A stretch of 64,000 nucleotides of DNA from Nageia nagi (taxonomy: Eukaryota > Pinophyta): NCBI GenBank assembly GCA_050084985.1, contig JBITNC010000001.1, positions 152,334,001 to 152,398,000 of the forward strand. The letters are read 5' to 3'. The position numbers and the translations under genes are program-made. The notes beneath the pieces were generated by a model. It was given only the letters and a program-made list of their open reading frames with translations. It searched no databases and had not been told where the DNA came from. Shown here piece by piece: positions 34,533-47,099 of the stretch (its first letter is position 1; each line of letters begins with the position of its first letter).

Positions 34533-36030
34533 GCATAGTTTTGGATGAATGCTTGAGCATAGCTTGAAAAGCATGCCACTGGGCCTAGGGTCACTTAGTC
34601 AAATTTTGGAACATAATTCTTCACCTCAATTCTAGGCGCATGGATCTGGATGAGTGCTTGAGCACAACTTAAAAACCATGCGACTAGATTTAGGGACTAT
34701 ACTAAAATGCCTTAGCTGAAAAAAAGCCTAACTGGATGCACAACGTCCCATAAAACACCCTATCTCTCCTTGGCACACTGTTTGAGATGAGTGCAAAAGC
34801 ATGCATTAGGAATGGTGCGATTGGGGAAAGGGTGACAAACTTGAAATGAAGTGATTAAAATGACTAAGGGTGAGGTGATATTTATAATTTTCTGGATTGC
34901 CATGTGTCACCTCCGGTTCGGTCAATCTAGGGGTCAAATGATGGAGTAAAAATAAGGGCGCATGGTTTTAAAGGAGTGCAAAAGCATGTGATGAAAAGCA
35001 TGTGACTAGCTTTAGGTACTTAGCCAATTTTCCAAGTTGACACTGAATTCCAATTCTTTGTCACACCATTATGAGAGGGTGGTAAACCATGCATCTTAAT
35101 CCTTGCACCTGGGGGTCTAGCATGCTTCCCAAGATCAGAAATTCAAAAATATCTCGAAAAATGCAATTTTGATGTAGGTTGCATGTTTTAGAGAGGGTGC
35201 TTTTCTCCCTTAGTCCCATGCTTTGCTCTAGACAAATTTGCAAATTGAAATATTGAGGCTGACTTCCTTTTTATAGCCCTTCGGGTAGGATAGGTGTCGC
35301 CATATGTTAGGTGCGGGAGAAGGTCCAATGCATGAATTTCCACTTGTCAACAAACTAGACCTAACACTTAACCAATTTTCCCTTCATGAATCTGGTCGCA
35401 TGGTTTTAGTAGGGTGCAAAAACATTCACTAAAAAGCATGCGACTAGCCTTGGTTGCCCAAAAAAAGCTAAGTCCTTCTTGGTCGCATGGATTGAGTAGA
35501 GTGCAAAACGACTCGTCTGAAAACATGCGACAGCTTTGTGATCTCAAAAAATGACTAAGTATGAGAAACTTCTCCTTGGTTGCATTGTTTTAGATGGGTG
35601 CAAAAAGGACTTACTCAAAAACCTATGACAACTTTTCATGGCCCCAAAATGACTAAGTATGAAATTTCCATCTTGGTCGCACCATTTTGGGTGAGTGCAA
35701 AAGGACTCACTCAAAAAGATGTGACAACTTTTTCATACAACGAAAATGCTAAGTATAGGGGGTTTTTACCTTGGTCGCACCATTTTGGGTGAGTGCAAAA
35801 GGACTCACCTAAAAACATGCGACAAGCTGAAAAAACATGATTTTCCTTGCATTTTGACCAAAACGACACATATGAAATATAATGAGGGAGACAAATTTTT
35901 GCAATATGTAGGACCTTCAAAAATGCAATGCTAAAACATGAAAATGCAAGGAATGAGGATGGAAAATGCAGCAAGGGCTGGTCGCACCATTTGAGTTGGG
36001 TGCACAAGGACTCACTCCAAAACATGCGAC
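34533..36030. repeat. Hairpin array 1: repeated ~50-bp inverted repeats
   Basis: Clear units: 34,636-34,685, 34,958-35,006, 35,395-35,443, 35,482-35,531, 35,579-35,629, 35,676-35,725, 35,774-35,823 and 35,981-36,030; weaker ones near 34,533, 34,775 and 35,185. Each has the outer arm GTCGCA(T/C)(G/C)-TTTT-GG(G)TGAGT, a loop like GCAAAAGG, and the complementary arm ACTCAC(C/T)-AAAA-CATGCGAC. Core spacing is 87-98 bp (one gap of 207). Between units, phrases such as AAAATGACTAAGTATGA also repeat. No ORF runs through it. Confidence 0.85.
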
Positions 36031-36165
36031 AAGCTGAAAAATGCACAATTCTTACCTGACTTGACCACAAAAGAGCAGTTTAAACATGTTTCCCTAAGTT
36101 AGACCAAAACATATGCATTTCCTTTTGACACATTACTTCCATGCATTTCCTAATTTTAATTTCAA

Positions 36166-36213
36166 GGGTCCTCAAAATGCAAAAATTTTGGGGGGTGTTG
36201 TGCAGGCACAACA
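36166..36213 (+). repeat. Conserved palindrome block, copy 2
   Basis: GGGTCCTCAAAATGCAAAAA, TTTTGGGGGG and then the palindrome TGTTGTGCAGGCACAACA (36,196-36,213). It lies immediately beyond hairpin array 1. Confidence 0.8.
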
Positions 36214-36730
36214 GTTCCAAGGCCTTCAATTGGTCTTCAAGGCTCCAACAAATTTTCCCAATTTTTTTCCAGGTGTGAAGTTGCTAGACGTTGCACTCCA
36301 AAATTTTTCCAAGGGATCAAAGGCACAAATTTGTTCTTGGACCTCTTAATGGCACTTCTATAATTGACATCACCTTCTGGACTGCAGGACCAACCTTCTA
36401 GGGTACAAAATTTTTCACAAATTTGTTTAGGGTCACTTCAATGGCTGACATCACCTTGTCTAGTCCTTTCTGGCTGGATCTAGGGCACATAGGACGACCC
36501 TAAGCTTGGGCGAACTCCTCCCAATCTCCTACAAATTTGTTCTTATTGCAAAATACCATTGTGACTATGTAGGTCAACCCTTAGGGTTGGACGAACTTCC
36601 TGGGGTGCTAATCAAGCAAGTTTAAATCTTGGATTCCCTTGTAGTCTTCTTCAACAAACTGAATACCGCTGTAACAAACTAATATCACTGTAATATCATG
36701 GTAATTGCAAATCTCCAATGGATCTTCTTA

Positions 36731-36832
36731 GGCTGGCAAGATCCAAATCTCTGATACCTTTGTAATCTCTAATAGATCTTCAATCAACTCTCCAACAGGC
36801 TGGCAAGATCAAAGCTCTGATACCATTGTAAT
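36731..36832 (-). other. Primer binding site of element C and an upstream duplicate
   Basis: The true site is next to the LTR: on the minus strand TGGTATCAGAGCTTTGATC ends the LTR junction at 36,826. A second, diverged copy of the same 35-bp stretch (GGCTGGCAAGATC...CTCTGATACC-TTGTAAT) lies 67 bp inside, at 36,731-36,765. Confidence 0.75.
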
Positions 36833-37903
36833 ATTCCAAACTAGGGCAAGCATAATTTATAATAAAATATGCAAATCCAATTCAAGCCTTATTACTTCAA
36901 CTTAGATAGATTACCAAATGATGCCCAAACTTAACTCAAAATGTTAAATAACTCAAATAAATGCCAAAATGCTCATAAAAATAGGACAAATTATGCAAGT
37001 GCTCAAAATTAGGAAATTAGGGAAAAATAACTCAAGCGACCAATATTTCAAAATTGAGGCATAATTGTGAGACACAAGAATATTCAATAAGTACCAATAA
37101 TATAATAAATGTCCAATGAACCAATAATGATGACTCAAGGAGCTCAAAATGGACTCCAGATGGTGACATCTCACCAGGGAGGTATCTACATCATGATGAA
37201 TATCTTGAAAATGACCAAACTTTCTCCTCAAGCTTGATGTCTCATTCTTAGGGATTGGATATGTTTCTACACTTGACCTTCAAAGCTCCACGACGAGGGT
37301 AGATCTTCACTAGAACTGTTCCAGGGCTATTCGAGGCTAATTTTTTGAATATATGAGGCATCAGGGACTAAGTGCCAACTTGAGGGTTTTCGTCCACATG
37401 ATGGGGTTTCTGTTAAGGGGGTTTAAAGATATCAAGACATGTCTTCAAGTCATGCACTCATCTCCCTTATATAGTGCTCTTGTGGAGAAGCCTTTTCTAT
37501 TTTGTGGTTGGCGGACCAACCTAATCATTAAATCACTTCTAATTGACAATTAGACCTTCCTACATTGGGCGTCCACCTTTGAGGAGTAAACAAGGTCCTC
37601 AAATTACAAATATGGCCCACAATTACTAATAAAATAATAAAGACACCTTAATTACTTAAAATGACCCTTAGCACACCTAGAGGTGTGACGTCTACCCTTG
37701 AAGTGTTCAATTTCTAGTTTTTGCACCCAAGAATGAGGCGTCCAACATCATAGGGTGGAAATATGATTTTTATGTGTCCCTTCAACACCAGATTTTGACA
37801 AAAATAATAAATTATTCCTAATTGCTAAAAAATTACAATGAAGATGAGCGTCCTACTTAATTTGGTACATAGAAATGGAATGCCTTAATTTTAGAATATT
37901 AAA
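36827..37903 (-). repeat. 5' LTR of element C
   Basis: 1,077 bp, TGTAATATTCC...GAATATTAAA, partner of 24,859-26,010. The terminal CA has decayed to AA. Immediately followed by ATATG, the target duplication. Confidence 0.9.
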
Positions 37904-38651
37904 ATATGCAACATAATATGTTATCTCTCTGCCACTTGTCAACTTTGTAAAGTTGTTAAACAATGATAACCATGAGTCTTTGATGATAAGACAACAGGCA
38001 TATATCAACATTTGCTTTAATTTTGTGAAACGGTTGAAGGTGAAGCAGTTCTTTTACGTCCTGACCTAGTAGGCATTCTCTTAACGGTCTATAGTCAATC
38101 CTTTTTACAAGGGCATATTTTCAATTTATATATGCATTCTTTTTGTAACTGTGCAGTTTTCAACATTGTGTTTAAGTTCATGACCAAACACATCCTTGTA
38201 AGTCCACCTGGATGTATGCTACTTAGACATTTGTCTATACTTTTAATATAACTTAACAAATTTACTGATTAAACTTATAATTGCAATGTCTATATTTTGT
38301 GCAACATAATATGCAATAAGTGATGAGGACACCTAGAGTAAAGCCCAATATGTATGGTCATTGTGTTTTGTAGTCTTTGCACATATGTGCAAGAGGTATG
38401 GAGGTAGATCATAAGACCTCTGCTTCATAGTAGCATTCGATCAATGGGAAACAGTAATCTAATTACATGTTATTAGTGTCATGTGGTTTCATAATTTTTT
38501 ATTCTTTCTAATTGTGTCACAAATTTGATTTTTAGCAGTTGTCTTCTGTGTCAGACATGTTTATTTCATTTTCCGTTTCATTAGCGATGTGTGTGGGTCT
38601 TCATTCATAAATTTGTCATTGACTCACTTCAAATGTTTTTATCTTTTACAG
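37904..38651 (+). other. Intron sequence before cyclase exon 2
   Basis: AT-rich, with no repeat pair or gene recognised; ends in the splice acceptor TTTTACAG. Confidence 0.6.
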
Positions 38652-38840
38652 GAAGACCTTTACTATCCTCATCCTTTATTGCAAGATATTTTATGGGCAT
38701 CTCTTCATAAAGTAGTCGAGCCCTTACTTATGCATTGGCCAGGCTCTAAGCTGCGAGAGAGGGCTCTCACGACAGTCATGGAGCATGTGCATTATGAGGA
38801 TGAGAACACACGTTACATTTGCATTGGTCCTGTTAACAAG
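38652..38840 (+). CDS. Oxidosqualene cyclase exon 2 of window (EDLYYPHP...GPVNK)
   Basis: 63 codons in phase 0, from [20 protein letters not shown] to [11 protein letters not shown]. The acceptor is TTTTACAG ending at 38,651 and the donor AAG|GTATGG. It continues directly from NLCAK of the previous exon across a 19.1-kb intron that holds the complete element C. The sequence is close to the family consensus throughout. Confidence 0.95.
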
Positions 38841-41309
38841 GTATGGAAAAAGAAAACTGTTCATATTTTTCATTGTTTGATTTAAAATATGCCGTAGAAA
38901 ACAATGTTTTTCTGCCAGCTTCTTAGTTTGATGCACGTTAACACTACATTCTGTTATTAGCAGCAATTTGTTTCAAACTGTGGATCAAATTATCATTTCA
39001 TGCACTTGTGCTTTTCATCCATAGCGGATCATTTTAGAGTTATGAACATACTTAGTGTATGCTGTTACACCTATCAGTCCAGGTCAATTGCTCCATGACC
39101 TGGAGACCATCCATGTGGGTGAGAGGCTGTTGGCATGTGCTGAGTAAGTATTGATTATAGTCGGGGCTTGTAGGTTGGCATGGAGGTGTCTTTTGTTTTC
39201 TCAGTGTCATGGATTACTTTGCAAAGTTTCAGCACTATTGAATACATGCTTATGGACATAGAGTCACTGGGCTGCACAAGTTCGTGATTGCCTCACTGCT
39301 GGGTGAATGAATTCAGTGTTGGACCCATTTATCTTATTGGATACCTTGTGACAGTTAAAATTGATGGAGATACCTATTATGGAGATTGAAAAGCAAGCTG
39401 ATTTTCATGGTATTTGGAGTTTTTTTTTTTAATTGAGTTCCAGATGCTAACTGTTTAAGCACAGAGAAATCCAAGTTCCATCTGGGGTTTTCCATTTGTG
39501 CATGGTCATTGGGGCCATGTGGTTAATGTCAGGTTTTTGTGATAGTGTTTGCAATGTACCTCTCAAGTTTCATAACTAGTGCACACAGCTCTGTTGGAGT
39601 TACTGACAGTCTTCAAACGGGGTGTGTTCAGGTTTATTTGTTAGTATCAAGCTTATATGAGCACGGAGGGTGATAAGGTACTGAATTCATACTTGTTGGA
39701 AAGCTTGCAACCTGATGTAATTGATGAACAAGATGACGTTTGCGTACTGACATACATAATGGTGCATGCAAAGGACAAAAGTAGAAAAACATTAATTATA
39801 AAATAACATTTTTATTCATCCATTCTTTATGCAGTTGTGTCTGCTGTGTTTAAGCTATTGAGGACATTCAGGCAATTGATTTTATTCTTCATTGTACTAC
39901 ACCAGTTTTGTACTGTAATTATCTGTCCATTCGCTCTCTCTTCTTAATTTTTTATATTTAAATATTTTTAAGCATGTTACATGTACTGGAATATATTTTG
40001 GGTCTATATTGCCTCTATATATACATGTAAAAATCTTCCTTAGCAAGCATTGCACTTATATGGTATGTATATTCTAGTGTGCATCCTACATAATGCTCAT
40101 GCACATGTTCTAATGTATTTCTTTGTATATTTTGTATGTAATTTTCCTTGCATGTTCTCTTTGGATTTGATTTTTCCAAACCTTCAACCGCAAGGCTATG
40201 GTCCCAATGGATTTGGATACAGTCATGACATGTGATAATAACATCAACAATTTACATGTAGTACTTTGAACTACGAAATGTTTCAAAGTGGCCAAATTGC
40301 CTAAAAGAAAGCGACTGATTTTCTCAAATATAAGGATATTGTTAAATTCCCTATATGTAGAAGAAATGAACCATGACCATGTTTTCAAAATGAAGCTTCA
40401 TATGCATACTTTTATATTCCTTATCATGACTGTATTCAAATCCTTTGGGACCATAGCCTTAGGGTTGGAGGTTTGGAGGCATGCAGATGCAAATTTTTTT
40501 TATTACTTCGAAATATTTGTGTTGCATATGGGGTTATACAGCTGATAACAGATAACTTTTCAATTTCTTAAACACCTTAACGACACAATTGATTTTATGA
40601 CAACTCAGCTACCTAAACACTTTAACCACACAACTGCTACTAGTGGAGGATGAACATCATAATCTGGATTTGATAGGATTTATTGTCTGTATTCTATTTT
40701 GAAGGTAGAGATAAAGGAACACTTAATCTTTGGGTTTTTTAACTACCATGATATCTGAGGCAAAGATTATATATATAGAGATTCAGGGTTACTTGTTACC
40801 TTTTTGAACTAACCCCATATATTTGTTTGGCTTTATAGCTTTGGAAAGAAGAGAGCATTTTTAGATGTCAAGAATATAAGGGGTTCTATGTGGTACTAGG
40901 ACGATTAACTTCTTCATCCTCTTTCAATAATATGTAGCATCCAACACATGGGATGATTTCTGGCCATTGCCATGGACAGTATTAGTTCTGTGATATCATA
41001 TCATTCATGATAAGCAGGTATTGAAGGGCTTTCCTCGTTGCCAACCATTGGGTTTGAGAGATCCTTGCTATAGGGTACCATGTTACTCAATGTAACCAAA
41101 ACAGGCATGCATTTTCAAACTTTTTATTGTATCTAATTGATCATTGTCTTTAGATAGGAGACTACCTAAAGGACCATCTCTATGCCCTCGTAAGATTGCT
41201 CAGCCTAATTTTTTTAGGGCAATTTATTCCGATCTCACATTGGCCCCTCTAGGTTGTTGGATTGGAGAGCATATCTCTAAGATTGCTGATCCTTTGCTTG
41301 TATTTTCCA
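38841..41309 (+). other. Intron sequence, nothing recognised
   Basis: AT-rich single-copy-looking sequence. A short inverted match exists between 40,180-40,230 and 40,430-40,480 (CATGAC-GT-TCCAAAxCCxTTGGGACCATAGCCTT), giving an inverted repeat about 200 bp apart. No ORF or RNA gene supported. Confidence 0.4.
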
Positions 41310-42500
41310 AGGTTGTCACGGATTGAGAGACGGGGGACTGAGGGATGGTAGGGGATGGAGACCAGATTTTAGGAAATGCTTGAGGGGCGGGGGTTGGGGA
41401 CAACAAGTATATAGTTAAAAATCCCTAGAATTTTCATATTAATGAAAATTAAATATAGTTTCAATGTTTTATTTATCTTTTACATTTATGGTTCATCCAA
41501 GGACTAATTCAAATAGTTAATATAATTTGAACATCAACTTAAATATAATATATTTGTATCATTGATTCATTACTATCATATCAATATGAAATTAAAATAT
41601 CAAATTGATGCATACGATAATCTATAGCTACTATAGACATTCTATAATCTACATTGCTCTACCCCTTTGATGATTGTTGGAACTCATAATTGTATATTTC
41701 CTTGGGACTGTCATGCATTCATTGGATTGTTTAGACCTCACTTGATTGTCACATATATATTTGTTGGGACCGTTTTTGATACCTGAACTAGTGTACTTCA
41801 ACTATTACCAGTGCATTTGTTGGGACTGCTATTGACACCTGAATTTGATTGTTACTTTGCATTTCTTGGGTTTCCTTTTTGATAACTGAATTTGATTGTT
41901 GTACATGTATTTATTCAGGACTATTACAATGAACAAATTCATGATTTGAACTACAATCTTATGATTTTTCACAACCTACATTTCTATCACATGGGTACAA
42001 TCAAGATCTAATAGACACTTCCTAACAAAACGATAAAATATTGAAAAAAATATTTGCTCCTTATTTTCCTTCACTATTGCTCTTCACTATTGTTCTCTTC
42101 TCTCATCTTCATTATTGTGTTTTTTTTGTGGGTAGTGTGAATGCCAAAATGTTTCCAAGGAGGAATATATTAGATGTTTTTAGGTTTTTGGGGATGAAGA
42201 CTTTTGTGGGTCCCACCACCCTCATTTGCAATTCAAAAAAATATATAAATAAATTGAGGCTTTTTTTTGGTGTCAAATGGTTGCTCAGTTGTGGGGGCTG
42301 TCCCCTAGGCATCTACTGGCTGTCCCTAGGAACTTCTAACCATCCCCCATCTGTCCCCCTTTTCATAGGCATCTCCAGGATGTTCCTTGAGGTTAGGAAA
42401 ACGTCTTGGAAGCATCTCTTCCCTACACCCTCAAAAGCAGATTGGAGGGAAGCATACCCGATGGCATTTCCCAGTCTTAGGGACGAGGGATGACAATTTT
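41310..42500. mobile_element. Possible non-autonomous DNA transposon
   Basis: Imperfect inverted ends: GGTTGTCACGGATTGAGAGA near 41,312 and, inverted, GTCTTAGGGACGAGGGATGACAA near 42,473-42,496. Both subterminal zones are G- or C-rich (GGGGATGG, CCCCAT) in an AT-rich interior. The target duplication is not clear and no transposase is visible. Confidence 0.3.
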
Positions 42501-45500
42501 GAGGGGGGTCATGCGTCCTTTGACAACCTTGGTATTTTCCAAAATATTCCCTTCTCTAGGAAAGAGCATGCATTATTGCATTTCTTTTGTCTTTTGAGAT
42601 TCCTAAGTTTTCCCTTCTAGTTTGGGTCCATCTAAATGGAAGATGTCCAAATATGAAAAACTGCCTTCTCACATTGCCCAATAGTATCCTTAAAGATTTA
42701 TTGAATGCCTCCACAATTTGTCATGGTAATTTTATTGGCAGAAGGGAAAACCTTGCTTGTTGTAAGGTGATCTTGTTGGTTGAAAGGGAAGGGTGCTATT
42801 TTTTACCTCAAGTTTGTGCTTCCTAGTGCGTAATAACTCTACTTTTTTAAGTAATGTTATGTTTATATGCCAAAATAAACCATTTTTGAATGTCAAATTT
42901 TTCTCATTTGGTCCCCTTTTAGCTTTAGCTTGTGATTGTCTTTGCCCCTTATGATATGGGACCCGTTGGTGCACATTGTTCTTGGAGGTCCCTACACTAT
43001 TTGGTGCCCAAAGCTTCCTTGAGTTGGGATGGGCGATCTTTTGGAGTGAAATACATAAGAGCCAATTGTTAAATTGTATTCTTGTATCTTTTGTCTTAGA
43101 TTCTGCATTAAGGATTTGGACTTCCAATAAATCTTGAAGATGGTGAAATGTGTAAAGCATTTCTTTTTGATTAGAGGACATCAATAAGGTATGGAAAGGA
43201 CACAAGATGTAAGGCAACCTAGAGGCAAGTTGGAATTAGGTTGAGTTTGACTTTATGATGTGTTCCTAATTAAGTACTTTAAAATTATCATAATCATGAC
43301 ATCACCATGTGGTAATGTTTTTATGATATTAGCTAATTCTTTTCTTTAAGCATGGCTTTGTCACCTTGAAGATGGAATTGATGTCCATTTGGTGGAGCTA
43401 GGCCATTGTGAATTGTTAGTGTAGTTCATTAAAGAACCCATCATCCTTGATAAGACCAAAATCTCTAACATAGAAAAAATGTTTGGCTGTTGCATCATGT
43501 ATCATTGTGTCTATTTATTTTGGTTAATATTCTTTGATTTTTCTGTTTTCGCATGTTGCTTGTTTGAGATGCATCTATCAAAGGATTAAATATACAATGT
43601 AATTATAAAAGAGTGATGGTATATGTGTTAATCAAGGGGTAAAACCATGCATCCATCAAAGGAAAAAATTGATGAATAAAAAGTTTAAAATAAGTAATAA
43701 GATTATTCTAGTAATTGTAGAATCTTATTAGATTCACTACATCAACAATTCTTTAGGTTCAGCTCAACCAGTGTTGCAATAACCTTGATAAGATTATTGA
43801 ACTCTCATAAGCAGAAGCATAAACATAAACAAGAGCTGAACTCTTCACCAATTCACCCAATATCTTAAGTTTGGATTTAACCAAACATCCACAATGAACC
43901 AATGAAGTAATGAAGCAACCTTTGGAACTGAATCACCACATAACTATGGAACAATCAACTAGAATGAGATTGTTGTAGCAAACACACTCTGTATTGATGA
44001 CAAACACATAATCATATACAATGAACTTTGTATATATTATACATATAGACTTGCTCTTATAGAGAACATACCTGTTCTACAACTTATACTAAACTATGCT
44101 ATTCATAGAGCTCTCAAGATATCTCTCTAACACCCTACATTACATTATCTATCATGTTCTACACACTGAAAAATGAAATGGGTACATGCTTATATAGTTC
44201 TTTGTGAGAACTAGAATAGACTCAAACAATTGACAAGGATAATCTCAACAATTATTACAATCCAATCCATAAAATTAACAAACCAACTAAAATAGGTTTC
44301 AAATCTTATCCTAAATCACACCAAACATAGTAGACATTATAGCTATGAATCACAAACAACTAACACATTGAGCTAAACTAAGACAGTTGGTCAAAATTGA
44401 CCAAAAATAGCTAAAACTAGAAAATAATGATGAAACATGGTTCCTTTGACAAAACACGATTGCATTCTACAAACATGGTAATGTTTGGCTAGAAACGTGG
44501 TAGGGATTGCATTTGGGCCTCTGATGAAATGTGGACAAGGTTGTGTTTCCGAGCAGTGTAGGAAAACTTAGTTTTGAGTTTTGATTTTGGTCTTTGATGA
44601 ATGCAAGTTTCCAATGTAGGCCAATGGGACCCTCCAAAAATATTTTTTTACAATGTATTGTGGCTAACTAAGAAAGATTTGTCTTCAAAACATAGTAAGT
44701 ACACCAAATCAAAATCAAGTAAATGAAAGTGAATTGAAAAGTGAAACTATTTTCTAACATATGATTTGAGCATCATGGGTGGATCAAGACATGAGTAAAC
44801 TCTAAATACATCAAAAATAGCAATGTGGAGGAATCAACAACCTAGGAAGAGGAGCTCAATGAAAGCTAATGTGCCAACTCTAATATGTAATGAAATGCAA
44901 AGTAGAGAGAAGCCTTTCATCATCTTCAATTATTTCAAAGGGGCCAACAAAGGATGTAATGAGGCTCCCAAGAGCATGGCCAAGATGTAGGGGATCAAGT
45001 CAGATTATCCTTGGGAGATCAAGTAGGTTTGTTTTGCATGTCTTGGACAAGCTTGGAGTAGTTTATACATGACAGTGAAGAGTAATAGCTCCATCTAGGC
45101 TGATATAAGAAGAGGGATGCATCTAAGCCCTAGTAACCACTCTTCAAGGTGGACGAGACCTCACAAATTTGTCATCGCTATTTTGGAAAATTGTAGTCTT
45201 TGATGAATTTTTTTCTCCAAATGGTAGGGATAGGTTGAAAGAATAAAGTGATCTATCAACTGGTTGTTGATATCTCCTCTAGCAACTAATACCTAAGAGT
45301 AATAAGTTCTTGAAGGAACAAGGCCAAGTATTTTTGTTCAAGAAAATGAAAAAATGTGGGAAGGGACATGTTCGAAGTTCTAGACATGCAATTATATTTC
45401 CCTCAAATTTCATGATTGATGGGAAAATTGGAGATAAATTATTCTTCAGTTCCATGTTATCGTGAAGGCGAATGTGAATTGCCTTGTCCTCTATAGGAGT

Positions 45501-45758
45501 GTAGTGGTGTGTCTCTACTTGTAGTTGATGAGAGCAAGCTTTGAGATAACTAAGGGTAATAGTTAGGTTGTGTGTCTAATGTTGTTGGAGAAACTTGAGA
45601 CAATTGATAATGCCATTCTCAATCCTCATGAAATGCTCTAAGCAGAAGGCTAACTTAGGATTGAGAAGTTGGGGCAAAGGGATCCAATGGACTTGAATAT
45701 ATTACCAATTTATGTTGTCTTGGTTGCATGGTTAATCACATTTTAACTAGGAAGAATG
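42500..45758 (+). other. Intron sequence, old repeats, no supported gene
   Basis: A 161-codon minus-strand frame (43,217-42,732) has no recognisable motif. 43,680-44,800 is AT-rich and looks like LTR sequence by composition only. A minus-strand stretch near 44,890-45,070 faintly resembles a gypsy integrase tail (FVGPFEIIEDDERL) but is too short to call. Confidence 0.35.
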
Positions 45759-46273
45759 TGTTGTGCATGCACAACACTCCCCCAAAGTTTTTGCATTTTC
45801 GAGGACCCTCATACGACTAAAAAGCATGACATGATAATTTTTCCAGTCAAATGCATGAGTCTCAAGAAAAAAAAACGAGAAGAAAAGTGATAAAATTGCA
45901 TATTTTGATGAAACAAGTCCCAAAAGTCATTTTCCTCTTATGTGCATGTTCTTGTGTAAGTTCTTGTGCACTCACCAAAAATGGTGCGCCCAGCCTTACT
46001 TGCACTTACCATGTCCAACTCTACATTTTTCATGTTTGGTTCACTCCCCATCATTAAAAACATGGCATTCTCCTCATTGCACATCATTGTGGGATCATTC
46101 TGGTCATTTTTGAGAAATTTTGACAAGTTTTGGACTTGGGTGAAGCACCCTCTTAAAATGGTGCGCCCAAGGGATGGAGCATTTTTAACACTTAATATTT
46201 TTTTTTTCCTAGAAAAATAGCATGAATGCATGGTTTTTGGGGAGTGCAAAAGCACTCACCCAAAATGGTGTGC
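45759..46273. repeat. Palindrome block copy 3 and hairpin array 2
   Basis: The perfect 18-bp palindrome TGTTGTGCATGCACAACA is at 45,759-45,776, followed by the inverted conserved block to 45,808. Hairpin units follow at 45,941-45,990, about 46,125-46,168 and 46,228-46,273. The best unit is 46,228-46,273: GCATGGTTTTTGGGGAGTGC, loop AAAA, GCACTCACCCAAAATGGTGTGC. The order block-then-hairpins is the mirror image of copy 2, as expected for an inverted copy of the same unit. Confidence 0.75.
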
Positions 46274-46828
46274 CTACTCTTCATTAGCATAAAGAATAGT
46301 TAAGTGTCAAAAATCTGGAGCATTCATTTGTGGGGTAAAAAAGTGTCCCTCCATGCATAGGGCCTTCATTTGCATCAATTAGTGTGTGACACCTATCCAT
46401 TTAGAGGTGTAGTGCCTATATATATATATCCCACTTCGGTCATTTAGAAGGGGATTTTTGCTATTGAAGTAAAGGAATGCTCCGTTAAGTTGTTGAAAAT
46501 ATTTTGCAAAGTTGATTATGCATGTTATCTTGTAGGATTTTCTTACCAGTTTGAGTAATTTTTACTACTTAAGTGCATTCTCTTTCAATTCTAAGAGTTT
46601 TAAGGGAAGATGATTGAATATCTTGTGAAGTAGTCTAAATTGTTCATTGCATAATTCACATATAAGTGTATGTATTCTAGGGAAAATGTTTTTCTCTATG
46701 TCATTTAGTTAGAATATGTATTCACATGTTGGCCATTTCCCTTCATCTTCACCTCCATTGAGTCGTCCATCATAGACTGAACAACTCCGTGCTCTCGTAT
46801 AGTAGCAACTTGAGCTTTTCTATTTGCT

Positions 46829-47042
46829 CTAGGCTTGAAAAGTGAATACAAATTTCTTAAGGAATTTGGGGGTGAACTGTCAGGATATTGCATTACTGGT
46901 GAACATTTCATATGCTTATTTCTCATTCCATGGATCTAGGCTTGAAAAGTGAATACAAATTTCTTAAGGAATTTGGGGGTGAATTGTCAGGACACTACAT
47001 CACTGGTGAACATTTCATATTCTTATTTCTCATTCCATGGAT
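46829..47042. repeat. 107-bp tandem duplication
   Basis: 46,829-46,935 and 46,936-47,042 both run from CTAGGCTTGAAAAGTGAATA to ATTCCATGGAT, with a handful of substitutions (for example GGATATTGCATTAC against GGACACTACATCAC). Confidence 0.9.
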
Positions 47043-47099
47043 CTATCCTTACATTTGTGATTTTTCCTTGCTTTTAAGCACATAACTCATGATTTAAGT

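Larger units (their letters stand above)
24859..37903 (-). mobile_element. Complete LTR retrotransposon C, minus strand, 13 kb
   Basis: The LTRs are 24,859-26,010 (3') and 36,827-37,903 (5'). The 5-bp target duplication is exact: ATATG at 24,854-24,858 and 37,904-37,908. The primer site TGGTATCAGAGC lies next to the 5' LTR on the minus strand, and a purine-rich tract (AGGAAGGG) next to the 3' LTR. The interior holds, in element order, a leader with the palindrome block and hairpin array (36.2-34.5 kb), an unknown ORF 'D' (34.28-31.0 kb), gag-protease remains (28.9-27.66 kb), a family A solo LTR (26,467-27,660), and a 3'-terminal frame with the ELVNFIYA module. No RT or integrase is seen. Whether 29.3-36.2 kb belongs to C or is itself an insertion is unresolved. 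It accounts for most of the 19-kb intron. Confidence 0.85.

Noticed and set aside
34533-36030. CRISPR-like array (regular repeats with spacers)
   Set aside because: Units are imperfect inverted repeats that vary, the 'spacers' are themselves repeated, and the context is plant intron/retroelement DNA with no cas genes.
42732-43217. 161-codon minus-strand frame as a gene
   Set aside because: No motif, no homologous copy in the window, no splice or promoter context; length is possible by chance in 64 kb.
44890-45072. Gypsy integrase tail on the minus strand
   Set aside because: Similarity limited to a handful of residues (FVGPFEIIE) with no neighbouring integrase blocks.
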